Source: CALODL01 sp942492115
Lineage (GTDB): Bacteria > Planctomycetota > Phycisphaerae > UBA1845 > CAIVHJ01
NCBI GenBank assembly: GCA_942492115.1
Contig: CALODL010000022.1
Coordinates: 1 to 64,000 of the forward strand
Direction of reading: 5' to 3'
DNA length: 64,000 nucleotides
Every line of letters starts with the position of its first letter. The stretch's first letter is position 1. Below are positions 16,301 through 27,300 of the stretch, piece after piece. The notes under the pieces are model-generated. The model was not told the DNA's origin. It ran no database searches and saw only the letters and a program-made list of their open reading frames with translations. A program made the translations under genes and the position numbers.

Positions 16301-18184
16301 TCAGGTCATTGTGAACGCCTGATGCTCGAGGTTGGCGTTTCCTGCCGGATGGTACGACCCCAGGAAGCGTGACAGCAGCCCGAGACGCTGGCGTTCCGGA
16401 ATCGCGTCCCCAATCTGCAAAACACGTATCCGGATCTGCTCCAGAGTGACGTTCTTTAGATGCAAAGCGGACAACATGGCCGGCATGTGCTGGACCTGGC
16501 AGTGCAATCGTGCGGACAAGTCAAACGTGGAACCGATATACAAACGCTTCTTGCCTGCAGCCAGAACGTAGAGTCCCGCAACAGACGGTATGCGCCCCAG
16601 GTGATCGAGCCGGCGGGCCGTTGTTCCAAATGACAATCCGGCCACCTCGGGCGGGAGTTCCGCAGCATGACGTCGCATGACACGAGCCTGTTTGCGAAGC
16701 TTGAGCGCACCCCACCGATAATTGAAGGGTGTCCACCCGGGTGCAAGACGCGCGGCCAGTTCGTCAAATTGTCCAGCTTGCTCTGGATCACACAAAATTT
16801 CATCGAGTGACAGGCCTGACCGTTCAGCGAGAACGCGCCAAGCGATCTCACTTGCAAAGACAAAGCGATCGATCTCGTGGATTGGAATGTGTGTACGTTC
16901 TGCCCCGGGAACGGACTTGAGCTTACCTGCTTTGCGTAGCCCGATCAGCTGGTGATTCCACGATGCCGCGGATCCCGGGACGCCGCGCTCTGCACATCGA
17001 TTGATAAACCGATTGTTGACGTCGGGATCCGTCAACACACGATCAACAGACCACCCGGAACATGCCGTCACGTAGGCCTGGAGCACCTCGTTCTCCTGAG
17101 CTGTCGTGTGTCGCGGCGCCCCATTGAGGCGCTTACTTGCACGTGTCCCGTTGGCGCGCGACCTCGCGGGCCGGTCTTGATGCAGTGCAGGCGTGGCTGG
17201 ACCTTGACGACTTCCCGCACAACCACTTTCCGAGGCCCGCGTCTTAGATCGGCGCCGTCCACGCGCTGCGTCCTTCGTGCTGGGCACGCTAATCAACGGC
17301 TCCTCCGCACCCTCGAGGCGGTCCCCCGTCTTAACACGCTTCATTCGCTTGCGAATCTGCTGTGCGTAATCCGCGGACATTTCGAAGCCCAGCCATTTGC
17401 GACCGAGCTTGTGCGCGACAATGAGCGTTGTGCCGCTACCGGCAAACGGATCAAGAACGGTATCGTTGGGATGGGAACACGCCCGAATGATGCGCCCGAG
17501 GAGCTGCTCTGGCATTTGACAACCGTGCCAACCGGCACGCTCCTTGAACGTACCGCACACGCGTGGGAAATACCACGTATCCTGGTCTGCCTGAAATCCA
17601 TCGGGAAGGTCCTGGGGACGCAGTATCCACGTGTCGTCGGGCAAGCGGCCCCGCGGGTTCGCTCGACTGTCCTTGTAAACCAACTGTCGTGCCGAGGGCA
17701 CGCGAATATCATCGTGATTGAAGGTAAAGTCGTCTGGATTCTTGACGAAATGAAACAGGTGGGCATGGCTGCGGCTGAATTTGCGTGTGCAGTTCACACC
17801 GAAAGTGTAGTACCACACGACCCAACTGCGGCAGGTGAAGCCCAGTTCACGCTGAGCGAGAACTTTCAATTCCGCCGCATATTCATCACCGATTGCAAGC
17901 CAGAACGTTCCGGTCGGTGCCAGAACACGAGCGACTTCCGACATCCACCTCTTCGACCATTCGAGATAATCTTCGTCGGCCCGGCTGTCATCGTAGGTAT
18001 CGTAGTCATATCCGATATTGAATGGCGGGTCGGCGAATACGAGGTCCACGGTGCCATCTGACAACCGTTTCATGCCGGCGATGCAATCTCCATTCGTCAA
18101 GCGCTGCGGATCGGCCAACGTGTTCCCTTCGAGCTGCGGGATGAAAGTGTCAACAGTATAGAGATACGCGCGCCGGCCTCGCAA
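16301..18184 (-). CDS. Beta-class DNA methyltransferase with duplicated module and GIY-YIG-like C-terminus
   Basis: Residues 30-290 form an amino-methyltransferase of the N4/N6 type: motif IV is ADPPFNIGY at 51-59 and motif I is LDPFAGSGTT at 244-253, and this order (IV before I) defines the beta class. A basic linker follows (about 295-365), then two related helical units of about 50 residues (SGWSVDRVLTDPDVNNRF and SGLSLDEILCDPEQAGQF), then a GIY-YIG-like domain with GLY at 537-539, YIG at 549-551 and Arg559. The usual catalytic Glu is not obvious. No restriction partner lies nearby, so it is an orphan methyltransferase or a fused system. The start is uncertain: the 18184 codon is TTG and no ATG is available before the domain. 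Confidence 0.85.
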   Translation of the reverse strand: MRGRRAYLYTVDTFIPQLEGNTLADPQRLTNGDCIAGMKRLSDGTVDLVFADPPFNIGYDYDTYDDSRADEDYLEWSKRWMSEVARVLAPTGTFWLAIGDEYAAELKVLAQRELGFTCRSWVVWYYTFGVNCTRKFSRSHAHLFHFVKNPDDFTFNHDDIRVPSARQLVYKDSRANPRGRLPDDTWILRPQDLPDGFQADQDTWYFPRVCGTFKERAGWHGCQMPEQLLGRIIRACSHPNDTVLDPFAGSGTTLIVAHKLGRKWLGFEMSADYAQQIRKRMKRVKTGDRLEGAEEPLISVPSTKDAARGRRRSKTRASESGCAGSRQGPATPALHQDRPARSRANGTRASKRLNGAPRHTTAQENEVLQAYVTACSGWSVDRVLTDPDVNNRFINRCAERGVPGSAASWNHQLIGLRKAGKLKSVPGAERTHIPIHEIDRFVFASEIAWRVLAERSGLSLDEILCDPEQAGQFDELAARLAPGWTPFNYRWGALKLRKQARVMRRHAAELPPEVAGLSFGTTARRLDHLGRIPSVAGLYVLAAGKKRLYIGSTFDLSARLHCQVQHMPAMLSALHLKNVTLEQIRIRVLQIGDAIPERQRLGLLSRFLGSYHPAGNANLEHQAFTMT

Positions 18185-18325
18185 GACAGACCGCGCCGCG
18201 GCCGGCCACCGTCCGATTCACAACCCAATACGGACGGGGGCGATCTACTTACATCGACCGACCCGCCAAGAGCGACCTGTTGATAAATACAGCGAACCCA
18301 CCGGCTCACCTGTAAAAACAACAAT

Positions 18326-18356
18326 GGGCACGGAGACGTATAAGGTCTCCGTGCCC
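18326..18356 (-). terminator. Rho-independent terminator of the lipoprotein gene
   Basis: A perfect 12-base stem GGGCACGGAGAC / GTCTCCGTGCCC with a 7-base loop, followed on the minus strand by ATTGTTGTTTTT. It lies 21 bases beyond the lipoprotein stop. Confidence 0.85.
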
Positions 18357-18376
18357 CGAGGTTCTGTCAGGCTGAA

Positions 18377-19018
18377 TTACTGAGCGTCGTCCGCAGGCTT
18401 CTCGTAGCGCCCCTCTCGGACTTCGTTGATGTACTGCTTGATATAGTCCTGGCCATCGTGGGCGCGGTACTCGTTCCACGTGGAGCGGATGACCAACCAC
18501 GCCTCGAGTAGTTTCATCGGGATCTCGTGCAATGTTGCATGGCGCGCCGTGAACTTGACTTCACGCGTTACACCATTGGTCGTAACCCGAATGGTTCGCC
18601 GCACGGGGCCACGCGGGTTGCCGTACTCTGCGTCCAGGTTCATGAAGTCGGCGCGGTTGAGGGCATCCATGATCGCCGTCATCTGTTCCGGTTTCATCTG
18701 ATAGACCAGATCATCAGGCGCTTCCCCATACTCGTCGGGGTGAATGATGATCTCGTACTTGCCGCTCTCTTCGACCTTCATCTCCCATGTCCACGTCCAG
18801 CGATGCGGCGCATAGCACTCGACCCACATGCTGAAAGGAGCAGTGATCATGTCCTTGCTGGCTGCCTGGGGGCCGCGGTCCGTCGAGCCCGACTGTTGGG
18901 GTGCACTCGAATCAGTTGTTCGGGTGTTTTGCGAGGCGGGAGATTCCTTCGTCCCGTTGCATGCACCCAGACCGAAAGAAACCAGTGCCAGAACGAGAAC
19001 GAAACGCGTTCGCGTCAT
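18377..19018 (-). CDS. Lipoprotein of unknown function
   Basis: The 213-residue product has a lipoprotein signal peptide (MTRTRFVLVLALVSFGLGAC, lipobox LGAC with Cys20). A low-complexity Ser/Thr/Gln linker follows, then a soluble domain with WTWTWEMKVEESGKYEI and MKPEQMTAIMDALNRADF, resembling small DUF-type domains that pair a beta sheet with a helix, as in proteins measuring percent-slope style regulation; no family is assigned. AAGGAG lies 10 bases before the chosen ATG at 19018. It has its own terminator and is likely monocistronic. Confidence 0.75.
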   Translation of the reverse strand: MTRTRFVLVLALVSFGLGACNGTKESPASQNTRTTDSSAPQQSGSTDRGPQAASKDMITAPFSMWVECYAPHRWTWTWEMKVEESGKYEIIIHPDEYGEAPDDLVYQMKPEQMTAIMDALNRADFMNLDAEYGNPRGPVRRTIRVTTNGVTREVKFTARHATLHEIPMKLLEAWLVIRSTWNEYRAHDGQDYIKQYINEVREGRYEKPADDAQ

Positions 19019-19226
19019 GGTGCTCAACTCCTTATCTTGCAAGGTCGTGCCGTTAGTTCGTTGTCCACCCAATCCCTGTGAAATCAGGACGGGCCCCCAT
19101 CGTAGCCCGGTTTGGGAATCGGTTCAAACGGCCTGACAAAGCTGTTACAAAGTGGATCCGTGTCGCGAGGGGGCAGTCTGCCTCTCCCCGAGAAGCCACG
19201 CCGCCGGGACTTGGCCAGAGTAAGGG

Positions 19227-22200
19227 TCAATCGGATAGTTGATACATTGGCAGATAGCGGTAGTAGGACTCGAGCATCAACGTACACAAGGCCGTCTGAT
19301 ACACCCTCCCGCCAACATTGGACCACCGATCAGCAGGTGTCCAACTCCCGGTGGCCGGGCCGTCCAAGATCTGACGTTCGAGTAAACGGCGGGTCATGGC
19401 CTCGTTCCACCGTGTCCACTCCGGACCCTGGTACTGATATAACGCCAGAGTTGCATAATACCAGTAGTATGTGCTGGCCTCGCCGTTCCAGTCCGGCAGG
19501 TAACCCATGATATACTTGACGGCCTCTTTCATGCGCGGGTCCTCGCGCGGCACGTCAAGCAACTGCAACGTGAACATTGCTTCCGCGGTCATCGCCGGGC
19601 TGGGTGCCCGACCCGGGCGGTAAGCGAAACGCCCAGTCTCCGACATGACGCGCGCCAACCAATCTCGGCCGACTTCGAAAACATCGTCTTCGATCGTGAT
19701 GCCAGCGCGTCGGGCACTCGTCAGTGCCATCATCTGCCACCCCAGAACCGACGTGTCCCCTGCCTGTCCAGGATCGTAGCGCCAACCCCCCGGGCCACGT
19801 GTGTTGCGGGCCCGACTTATGAATCCGATCGCCAATTCAACATGCTGCCGCAGACCAGGGTCGTGGGTCATCCCAAAGGCTTCAGCCAATGCGATAGATG
19901 CAATGCCATGACTGTACATGGTCTCGGCCCCACGTAGATCGCCGTCTCGGCCCTGCTGTTTGAGCAGCCAGGACAATGCGTCGGTCACGACCTCCTGGTA
20001 CGGCCCCGGCTTCGTATGGGTATGGTCTGACGCCATGAAGCACAGCAGCGCTAGACCCGTCAATGCAATGTCTGCCTCGATATTCGTCGTCCCTCCACAG
20101 CGACCACACTGGTCATCGAAGCCAGTGGCATCCCATCGACCGTCCCGGCTCTGGTGGGCCGCGAGCCAGGCGAGCGCCCGGGCCACCGCAGCTTCTGTCT
20201 CATTGCTGCCGCCCATTTGTTCGACCAGTGCCTGGCGCTGATCGGGGGTGCGCCCGACATACGGGTTCACTGGAGGGGTCGTTTCTGTTGGCAGTTTCAA
20301 GCCCAACGGCTGGGCCGACGGTAACGGCGTCGTCAGTGCGCTGAGTGGCGTCGCCGGCATGGGCAATGGGTCCGTCCGCACGACTGGTTGTGCGGTAACC
20401 AGCGGCTCAGCGAGCCGCGGCGCGAGTGTGGGCGATAGCTCGACATTGACGTGGACCGCACTGGGCAGGGCCGTTGCGGCAGAGGACTGCGGTTCCGCGG
20501 TACCGAGCGTGGCGGCGACGTGGGGTTGTTCCTGCGCGGCCTCCGAAGTGCGTGCCGGAATGATGTCGTCTAATTCCAGATGAGGCGCGGCCAGTTCAAC
20601 CGCTTCGATGACGAGAGCTCCCCCGGGACCGACCGCACTGCGCGCAGCCACGCGCGCCTCGCGCGGCTGAGGCTGTTCAACAACCTGAGTTGAACCACTG
20701 ACGGTCACGGGAGGAGCAGGGGCAATATCAACCGGTTCGAAGGTGGTGCTGTGCTCCGGCAGGATGCCTGCACGTTGCGGAGTTGGCGTGATGACATCCA
20801 CTGCCGCCGTCTCGACGACGGAGGACTCTGTTTCGCGGACATGCAGCGGTGCGACCTGAGTGGGTACCGGCAGGTCCGCGGCCGAATCGTTCAGCGCCCA
20901 CTCGCCAGTCATGGGCTGTGGTGCATGACGATGTGGCAACTCCGCCCCCGAGACCTCGATCATCGATGAATCTGGTACTGCTTGTACCGTAACATCCGTA
21001 ACGCTCCGTTCGTATGGTGCTAATTCCACATTCTGAGCTTCGGCCGCCGCCCACGGTGCGCCACCGACCAACGGCGCTCGCGTGCTCTCGATCTCGATGT
21101 CAGCAGGAGCAACGGGAGTCTCGTCTACGTGCGCGCGCCCGGGTGTCTCAACTGGCCCGCGCGGTGTATCCAGAGGCTCAATCGTCGTGTGCGGCACTGG
21201 CCCGGCTCCTGCCGGCCGGTCATTCCATTGCGTGGCCCGCACAGCCAGCGCGGGCATATCCACCGGCATGGGGTCGGGGGGATCCTGAATTGGATCCGGC
21301 GCGATCTCGGCGACCTTGGTGGTGGATGACGGAGTGATCGATTGACTACGCTGTGATGTTGCGACTTGGACTGGCTCGACGGTCCGTTCGAGTTCCGCGG
21401 TTCGCGCCCGCTCGGTAACTGGCATCGCAACCTCCAGTTGATCTTCGCTGGGATCGAGGGGGCGAGTCTCGACCGTACGAGGTTGTGTGACGTCGGCGTC
21501 AGAAGGTGCGGCATCGTGTGCCAGGTGTTGCGCGCTGACGTCAATCGTGGGGCCGTCGGTTTGCTCGACCACCGGCTTGATGTCAACCAATCGCGCAGAA
21601 TTCTCGGTACGCCGGAGTTCAGGCGCCGTGACTTCGGGGAGATCGACTGCCGTCAGGCCACCGCGTAACTGCGCAGCCAGCGATTCGCCGCGATCAGATG
21701 ATACGAGATGAACCTTGACCTGCCCCCCCTGGTGCCAGGCATCCGCCAGAGCCGTTCCGACGCGCCACAAACTGAGCAACATGAGTAACAGCAGGTGGGC
21801 AAACACCGAAGCGAGAAGGCATCGCGCCAACAATCCCAGCTTTCCATGGCGTCCAGGACGCAGCAAAGCCAGTAAGACAAGCAACCCGAGAAGAGCCAGC
21901 AGTAACCATAACAAGTTTGGCCACAGGCCGGCCCACAACGCGGCCCAGTCCATCCGCGCTTGATCGACAACGTGTTCGATGAACACTTCGCGTGACATCG
22001 AGTAGTACACATCGAAATCTGTACCACCGTTCAGCGGATCGGGCCGATTGGAGCTGAAATACAGAGCGAAACCGCCCAGAGTCGGCGCAGGGTCCAGCTC
22101 GGCCGCGGCAGTATTGATGCCATCGAGCGCTTCGACCGGCGTGTGATCACCGCGCAGGCGACGTGAACGATACAGGTCGAAACTGCCAACGCCCCCCGGC

Positions 22201-23036
22201 CTGTTCGATGAGAAGTAGACAAAGTCCCCGACCGGGCTGACTGCCGGCGCACCGTCGTCGTGCGCCGAACTCAATGCATCGACGCGTTGGACGTTCCCTG
22301 GGCCATCTTCACCGACTGTTGCAAGATAGATGTCGTAATCACCGGTGTAGCGATCCTCTCGCAAGGTTGCAGGCCAGGCATCGGGCGGAGGCTGGCGATC
22401 ACCAGGCTGTGGGCGATTCGAGGAAAAATACAATAAGGCACTGTCGGGTGTCAGCGCCGGACCGTATTCATTGAAACCCGAATTAATCTGCGGACCGAGA
22501 TTAACCGGCTCCTGCCAGCCGGACACGCCCCGATAAGCCACCCACAGATCGTAGCCGCCGAAACCACCGTCCCGGTTACTGTAGAAATACAGCGCCTGGC
22601 CGTCACGCGCGAGCACGGGCCCCAGCTCGTCGGCCGGGCTGTTGATTGCTGCCAGGGCCACGGGCGGACCCCAGTCTTCCCCGGCAAGCAGACTCGAGTA
22701 GATATCGGCATTCTCTCCAGCCTTGCCCCGAACGAAGAACAACTCGTCGCCCATGTGGCTGACGCGTGGCTCGTACTCTTCACCATCTGTATTGATGGTG
22801 TTCGCCAGGTGCTTGGGTGGTTGCCAGAGGATGTCGCGCGGCTCGAGTTCAGCGGCAGCCACGTGAATGGTGTCGGCATCAGAATAAAGCGCCTGTCGTT
22901 TGGGCCATGCGACAGCAATGACGATGACCGCCAAAAGGCCACACACCAACAGGGCGGCGATCCCCGTCCGCCACAGCGGATGAGCCGCTGATGGGGTCGT
23001 TGGCGCATCCGCTCTCGCTTGCTCGTTGTTCGCCAT
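19227..23036 (-). CDS. PD40 beta-propeller / membrane / alpha-toroid protein of an ExbBD operon
   Basis: This 1269-residue protein has an N-terminal membrane helix (about 25-44), then six or so PD40/WD40-like repeats with the YFSSNR signature (for example LYFSSNRPQPG and VYFSSNRPGGVGSFDLYR) up to about 350. Two or three membrane helices follow (about 372-425), then a long Pro/Glu/Thr/Val-rich low-complexity region (about 450-930), and finally an alpha/alpha-toroid of the prenyltransferase/squalene-cyclase type (ALAWLAAHQSRDGRWDATG onward). It is the last gene of the TPR-ExbB-ExbD unit, 30 bases after the ExbD-type gene, and is probably the effector energised by that motor in the periplasm (inference). 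Confidence 0.8.
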   Translation of the reverse strand: MANNEQARADAPTTPSAAHPLWRTGIAALLVCGLLAVIVIAVAWPKRQALYSDADTIHVAAAELEPRDILWQPPKHLANTINTDGEEYEPRVSHMGDELFFVRGKAGENADIYSSLLAGEDWGPPVALAAINSPADELGPVLARDGQALYFYSNRDGGFGGYDLWVAYRGVSGWQEPVNLGPQINSGFNEYGPALTPDSALLYFSSNRPQPGDRQPPPDAWPATLREDRYTGDYDIYLATVGEDGPGNVQRVDALSSAHDDGAPAVSPVGDFVYFSSNRPGGVGSFDLYRSRRLRGDHTPVEALDGINTAAAELDPAPTLGGFALYFSSNRPDPLNGGTDFDVYYSMSREVFIEHVVDQARMDWAALWAGLWPNLLWLLLALLGLLVLLALLRPGRHGKLGLLARCLLASVFAHLLLLMLLSLWRVGTALADAWHQGGQVKVHLVSSDRGESLAAQLRGGLTAVDLPEVTAPELRRTENSARLVDIKPVVEQTDGPTIDVSAQHLAHDAAPSDADVTQPRTVETRPLDPSEDQLEVAMPVTERARTAELERTVEPVQVATSQRSQSITPSSTTKVAEIAPDPIQDPPDPMPVDMPALAVRATQWNDRPAGAGPVPHTTIEPLDTPRGPVETPGRAHVDETPVAPADIEIESTRAPLVGGAPWAAAEAQNVELAPYERSVTDVTVQAVPDSSMIEVSGAELPHRHAPQPMTGEWALNDSAADLPVPTQVAPLHVRETESSVVETAAVDVITPTPQRAGILPEHSTTFEPVDIAPAPPVTVSGSTQVVEQPQPREARVAARSAVGPGGALVIEAVELAAPHLELDDIIPARTSEAAQEQPHVAATLGTAEPQSSAATALPSAVHVNVELSPTLAPRLAEPLVTAQPVVRTDPLPMPATPLSALTTPLPSAQPLGLKLPTETTPPVNPYVGRTPDQRQALVEQMGGSNETEAAVARALAWLAAHQSRDGRWDATGFDDQCGRCGGTTNIEADIALTGLALLCFMASDHTHTKPGPYQEVVTDALSWLLKQQGRDGDLRGAETMYSHGIASIALAEAFGMTHDPGLRQHVELAIGFISRARNTRGPGGWRYDPGQAGDTSVLGWQMMALTSARRAGITIEDDVFEVGRDWLARVMSETGRFAYRPGRAPSPAMTAEAMFTLQLLDVPREDPRMKEAVKYIMGYLPDWNGEASTYYWYYATLALYQYQGPEWTRWNEAMTRRLLERQILDGPATGSWTPADRWSNVGGRVYQTALCTLMLESYYRYLPMYQLSD

Positions 23037-23066
23037 GAACTCGTTTCGTCAATCGCAAAATGACTA

Positions 23067-23483
23067 TTATTCGACCAGGACCGTGTCGAGATACGGCTCG
23101 GCGATACCGGAAGACTTACAAATGTCGAGGACGGTTACGATGTGCGCATAGGCTGCTTCGCGATCGCCGCGAACCGACACTTTCTGTTCCGGGTTTACTT
23201 TGACCCGACCGGCGATAAGCTCGCTCAGCCCGGTGCTGCTGAGCTCCTGGCCAGCAACGATGATGGTTCCCTGGGCATCGACATTGACGATCAGTTCCTT
23301 GAGCGCAGCGCTGATTGGCCCACCCGCGGTCGCATCGGGCAACGCAATCTTCATCTCTCGTTCAGTTTGATGGAACGTGGTGGCGATCAAGAAAAAAATG
23401 AGCAACAGAAACACCATGTCGATCATTGGAGTCAACTCAATCGACACGCCCTCGGATTTACCTGCGGCATCCTTGATGATCAT
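23067..23483 (-). CDS. ExbD/TolR-type biopolymer transport protein
   Basis: The 138-residue product has a short cytoplasmic tail, one membrane helix with the functional Asp in LTPMIDMVFLLLIFFLIAT (Asp near residue 22), and a periplasmic domain ending IVTVLDICKSSGI. These are the defining features of ExbD/TolR, the stator subunit that couples the proton gradient to an envelope machine. The gene sits 9 bases after the ExbB-type gene and 30 bases before the PD40/toroid gene. No TonB-type gene is visible in the unit. Confidence 0.92.
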   Translation of the reverse strand: MIIKDAAGKSEGVSIELTPMIDMVFLLLIFFLIATTFHQTEREMKIALPDATAGGPISAALKELIVNVDAQGTIIVAGQELSSTGLSELIAGRVKVNPEQKVSVRGDREAAYAHIVTVLDICKSSGIAEPYLDTVLVE

Positions 23484-23492
23484 AGTCCACCC

Positions 23493-24311
23493 CTAGGAAA
23501 TGGCTGCCGCAGGTTCAGGCACGGCAAGATGTCCATCGGTCGGAACATCAGCGACGTGACCGGATCCATCACGCACACGCAGTGCCGCGGCTGCCGGCGG
23601 CAGACTGTGGACCCACTCGATGAGTTCCGCACAGCATGCGTCCATTTCGAGTGCACGCTTCTCAATACGGGCCTGGACGACATGAAAGAAAATGAGCGCC
23701 GGGATTGCAACCGACAAGCCTGCGGCGGTGGTGATCATAGCCTGATAGATGCCGGTCGCCAGCAGTTCCGTGCGGCCCAGCGCTTCGGCCGAGCTGGCAA
23801 CGGTCTGAAAGGCTTTGATCATTCCGAAAATCGTCCCGAGTAACCCGAGCAGCGGACACACCGATGCAACAACCGCCAGAATCCGAACATAGCGCCGCAG
23901 TTGTGCGACTTCCCGTTCGCCAGCATCGGACAGGCTTTTTTCGACCAACTCAATCGGTTGATCGCTCTTACGCAATCCCGCCTCAGTAATCCGACCCAGC
24001 GGACATGCGGACTTGCGACAGTACTCCTGCGCTGCAACCCGAGCCGGGCGACCGCCTTTGAGAATCGCTTCAAGACCCGGCCAGAAGCCCTGGGGGACGA
24101 CGCGTTCACGACGCAAGCTGATCAGCCGTTCTGCCACAACGGTCAACATCACGAGCGAACACAGGCCGATCGGAATCATCATCCAGCCGCCCTTGAGAAC
24201 GAAATCCCACACCGATTGGATCTGCACCGCCTCGGGGCCGATGGTCTCGACCTGGCCGCCATCGACTTGCCCGAGGACGCTCCATGCACTCAGCTGTATC
24301 CATGCAGTCAC
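23493..24311 (-). CDS. MotA/TolQ/ExbB proton channel family protein
   Basis: The 272-residue product has an N-terminal signal-like segment and the three-helix ExbB core: a first helix at about 39-62 (WMMIPIGLCSLVMLTVVAERL), then the hallmark VCPLLGLLGTIFGMIKAFQ near 155-173 and ALGRTELLATGIYQAMITTAAGLSVAIPALIFFHVV (cited here as its two halves). The start is GTG at 24311, with AAGGAG 7 bases upstream. Together with the ExbD-type subunit it forms a proton-driven motor in the inner membrane. It follows the TPR gene by 44 bases. Confidence 0.92.
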   Translation of the reverse strand: MTAWIQLSAWSVLGQVDGGQVETIGPEAVQIQSVWDFVLKGGWMMIPIGLCSLVMLTVVAERLISLRRERVVPQGFWPGLEAILKGGRPARVAAQEYCRKSACPLGRITEAGLRKSDQPIELVEKSLSDAGEREVAQLRRYVRILAVVASVCPLLGLLGTIFGMIKAFQTVASSAEALGRTELLATGIYQAMITTAAGLSVAIPALIFFHVVQARIEKRALEMDACCAELIEWVHSLPPAAAALRVRDGSGHVADVPTDGHLAVPEPAAAIS

Positions 24312-24355
24312 GCAATAACTCCTTCGCCCAGCTTGGTCACAAGATACCCGTAGCT

Positions 24356-27300
24356 CTAACCATCACCCAACGCAGCCAGACGCTTGGAAGCCATCCCCGC
24401 CCATCGGGATGCACCATGATCGGCCATGACCTGATCGTAATGCGCCCGTGCCCGCTGCGGTTCAGTCAACGCTTCGAAGCATCGGCCTGCCTCATAGAGG
24501 GCCGCAGCGCTCCATTCGTCGTAACCGTAGTGAATGTCGACTTTGAGGAACTCACTGACCGCCTCACGGTGTTGTTTCTGAGCAAACAGACATTCTCCGA
24601 TTTGGAATTGCGCCCGCGCGGCCGTCGGCCCCTGGTGCGTAGCAATGACCTGACGATAGGCGTCGATAGCCTCCGGAAAACGTCCCATATTTTCGCGGGC
24701 CCATCCTCTGCCGAACCGAGCCTGAAAAGCGTGCTCGCTGTTACCGTGGTGATCCAGATAATCAGCAAACGCTTGCTCGCTCTTGCTCCATTGCTGAAGC
24801 TGCGCGTAACACTCGCCCAACCGCAGCAGGCCGGCGGCGCAATGTCCTTCAGCCGGGCAGTTGTCGATCAACTGTCCGAGGTGTTTGGCGGCGCGAGCAT
24901 AGTCACTGTGCGCAAACCGAGCCTCTCCGGCAAAGAACAAGGCCGAAGCGGATTGCGACCCCTGAGGGTATTGTGCAAGGTAACGCTCGAGGATATCGGC
25001 CGCAGCCTGCACGCGCTGCATCTCGAACAGGCTGACACCCCACAAATACAGTGCTTGCTCACTGACCGCTTCGCCCATGGCACCCGAGTGATCGAGTTGT
25101 TCGATCAAGCGGACGGCTTGAGCGTGGCGGCCGGAACGAAACTCCAGTTCGGCCAACTCAATCGTTGCATGGGGCCCGAGCTCGGCCTGGCCGCCTGAAC
25201 CCAACAGGCGGCGGTAGGCCTGCGCGGCCTCTTCGTCGCGGCCGAGCGACCGAAAACACCAGGCCCGTTCGTAAGCCACGGCAGCAGCCAACTTGGGATC
25301 CAATCCCGAAGATTCAACGTCCTCGATTGCCGCCAGTGCAGCGGCCCAACGTTCGAGCCGCGACAGTGCGATCGCCTGGCGGGCACGAACCTCCATCACG
25401 CGCGGGTGATCCGGGTGCTGCCGCAACAACTCCGTGAACACCTCTGAGGCTTCAGCATGTTTGCCTGTAGCACTCAATGCCTGCCCACGGTCGATCAACG
25501 CGCCTGCCGCCAGTTCACTATCAGCACCATTAGCGGCCAGGGATGCCAGGCGCTGGGAGGCTGCGACGTAGTCCCCGCTCTGCAGTGCGATCGTCCCCAG
25601 ATGACGCTGAGCGTGAGGGGCGAAACGTGACTCGGGCCCCTCGGCCAGCACGCGTTCGAATGCGATGGATGCTTCCAGGGGCCGTTGGTCGTTCAACAAG
25701 ATCTGGCCACGTTCAAACAGCGCCTGTATGCGATGCGGACTGTCGGGAAACGCCACCATCAGGCGCTCGTAGTCGGCCAGTGCCTCGCGTCCCCGACCCA
25801 CGCGCTGACGGGCCAAGCCGCGCTTGATCAGCGCATCTGCAATCGCAGGTTGATCAGCCGCATCATCGATATAGCGTGTGAACCATTGATCGGCATCTTC
25901 AAACTCGTTTGCAGCAAAGTACATATCACCCAACGCGATCAGCGCCGGCCGAGTATGTTCCATGGACCGTCCAGCGACACGTTCGAGTATCGGGATGGCT
26001 TCGGCGTAATGGTCCAGGCGGTAGAGGGCCATCCCGAGACGAAATTCGGCCAACTCTGCCTGAGGCATTTCGGCGTGGCCGGCCAGGACGCGCCGGTAAA
26101 CGGGCGTAGCCTCTTCATAGCGACCGGCGAGGTAGTGGTTCTCAGCCAGAAGAAACGTGACTTCGCCAGCGTGTTCATGGGCTGCGTGCTCCTCGATGAA
26201 CAAGCGGCAGTATTCGCGACTCTCATCATATTGACCGCGGCGGTGGGCCTCGTGCGCCAGCGCCTCGAGAGCGTCGGCGGCCAGCGCATGATCAGGAAAA
26301 CGAGCGCGAAATCCTGTCAACGCAGCGGGGGCCTCGTCATCGCCAGCACGCACGAGAGCCACCGCACGGTCGTACTGCATCTCCGGTAGGAGATGGCTAT
26401 CGGGCCAGGTCGCAATGGCCCGATCCAGGGTGGCCACCGCATCACGCCAACGCTCCTGACGCAGGCGGCACTTCCCCAAGAGGTAGGTTGATTCATCTGT
26501 CGCAAGCTGTTGACCCTGCAACGTCCCAAGTGTCGCCGCGGCCTGTTCAACCTGTCCTGCCTGCAGCAGGACTCGGCCGAGCTCGAGTCGCGCAGCTGCA
26601 GCAAGCGGTGGTGACAATGGTTGCTCGAGCAGGGCTTGCAGGCTCTTTTGCGCGACATCAAAACGCCCTTCGATCGCGTCGATCACCGCCAGCCCGAAAC
26701 GCGCATCCGGGGCCACCGGATGATCGGCCCGCCGAAGGACTGCTTCGTAGCTGGCCCGTGCAGCAGCATAGCGCCCCAATTGCTGGGAGCACCGCGCCAG
26801 GTGCAGTTGAACCTGGATCACAAGCGGGTCTTGCGGGTAGCGCTCGATGAATACCGTGAACGCTCGCGCGGCTTGCTCAAAGTTGCCCCTGGCCTCGGTC
26901 GCCAGGGCACCGATGAACAATGCACGTCCGTGCAGAGCGCTGCTCGGCCACTTGCGCGTGATGTGATTGGCGACTTTCTCCGCATCGCCATAAGCGCCGT
27001 CGCGATACAGTGCTTCGACCAGCGCAGCGCCAGCGGCTGGAGCGACATCGGACATCGCATAACCATCTACTACGCGCCGGAAACTTCGAGCTGCCTGCTC
27101 GAACTGCTCCAATGCCATGTGCGACTGACCGACGAGCACGAACGACTCTGCCGCGAACGAGAAACCCGCAGGCACGGATCCGATGATCGGCTGCAGCACA
27201 GCAACTGCTTCTTCATGTCGCGCAGTACGCTGCAGACACACTGCAAGCCCATACCGGGCAACGGGAACCTTGTCGTGATCGGGATGCTCATCAAGGAACT

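Noticed and set aside
16952..18061. A 369-codon plus-strand frame inside the methyltransferase gene
   Set aside because: Antisense shadow of a clear methyltransferase; the length follows from high GC content.
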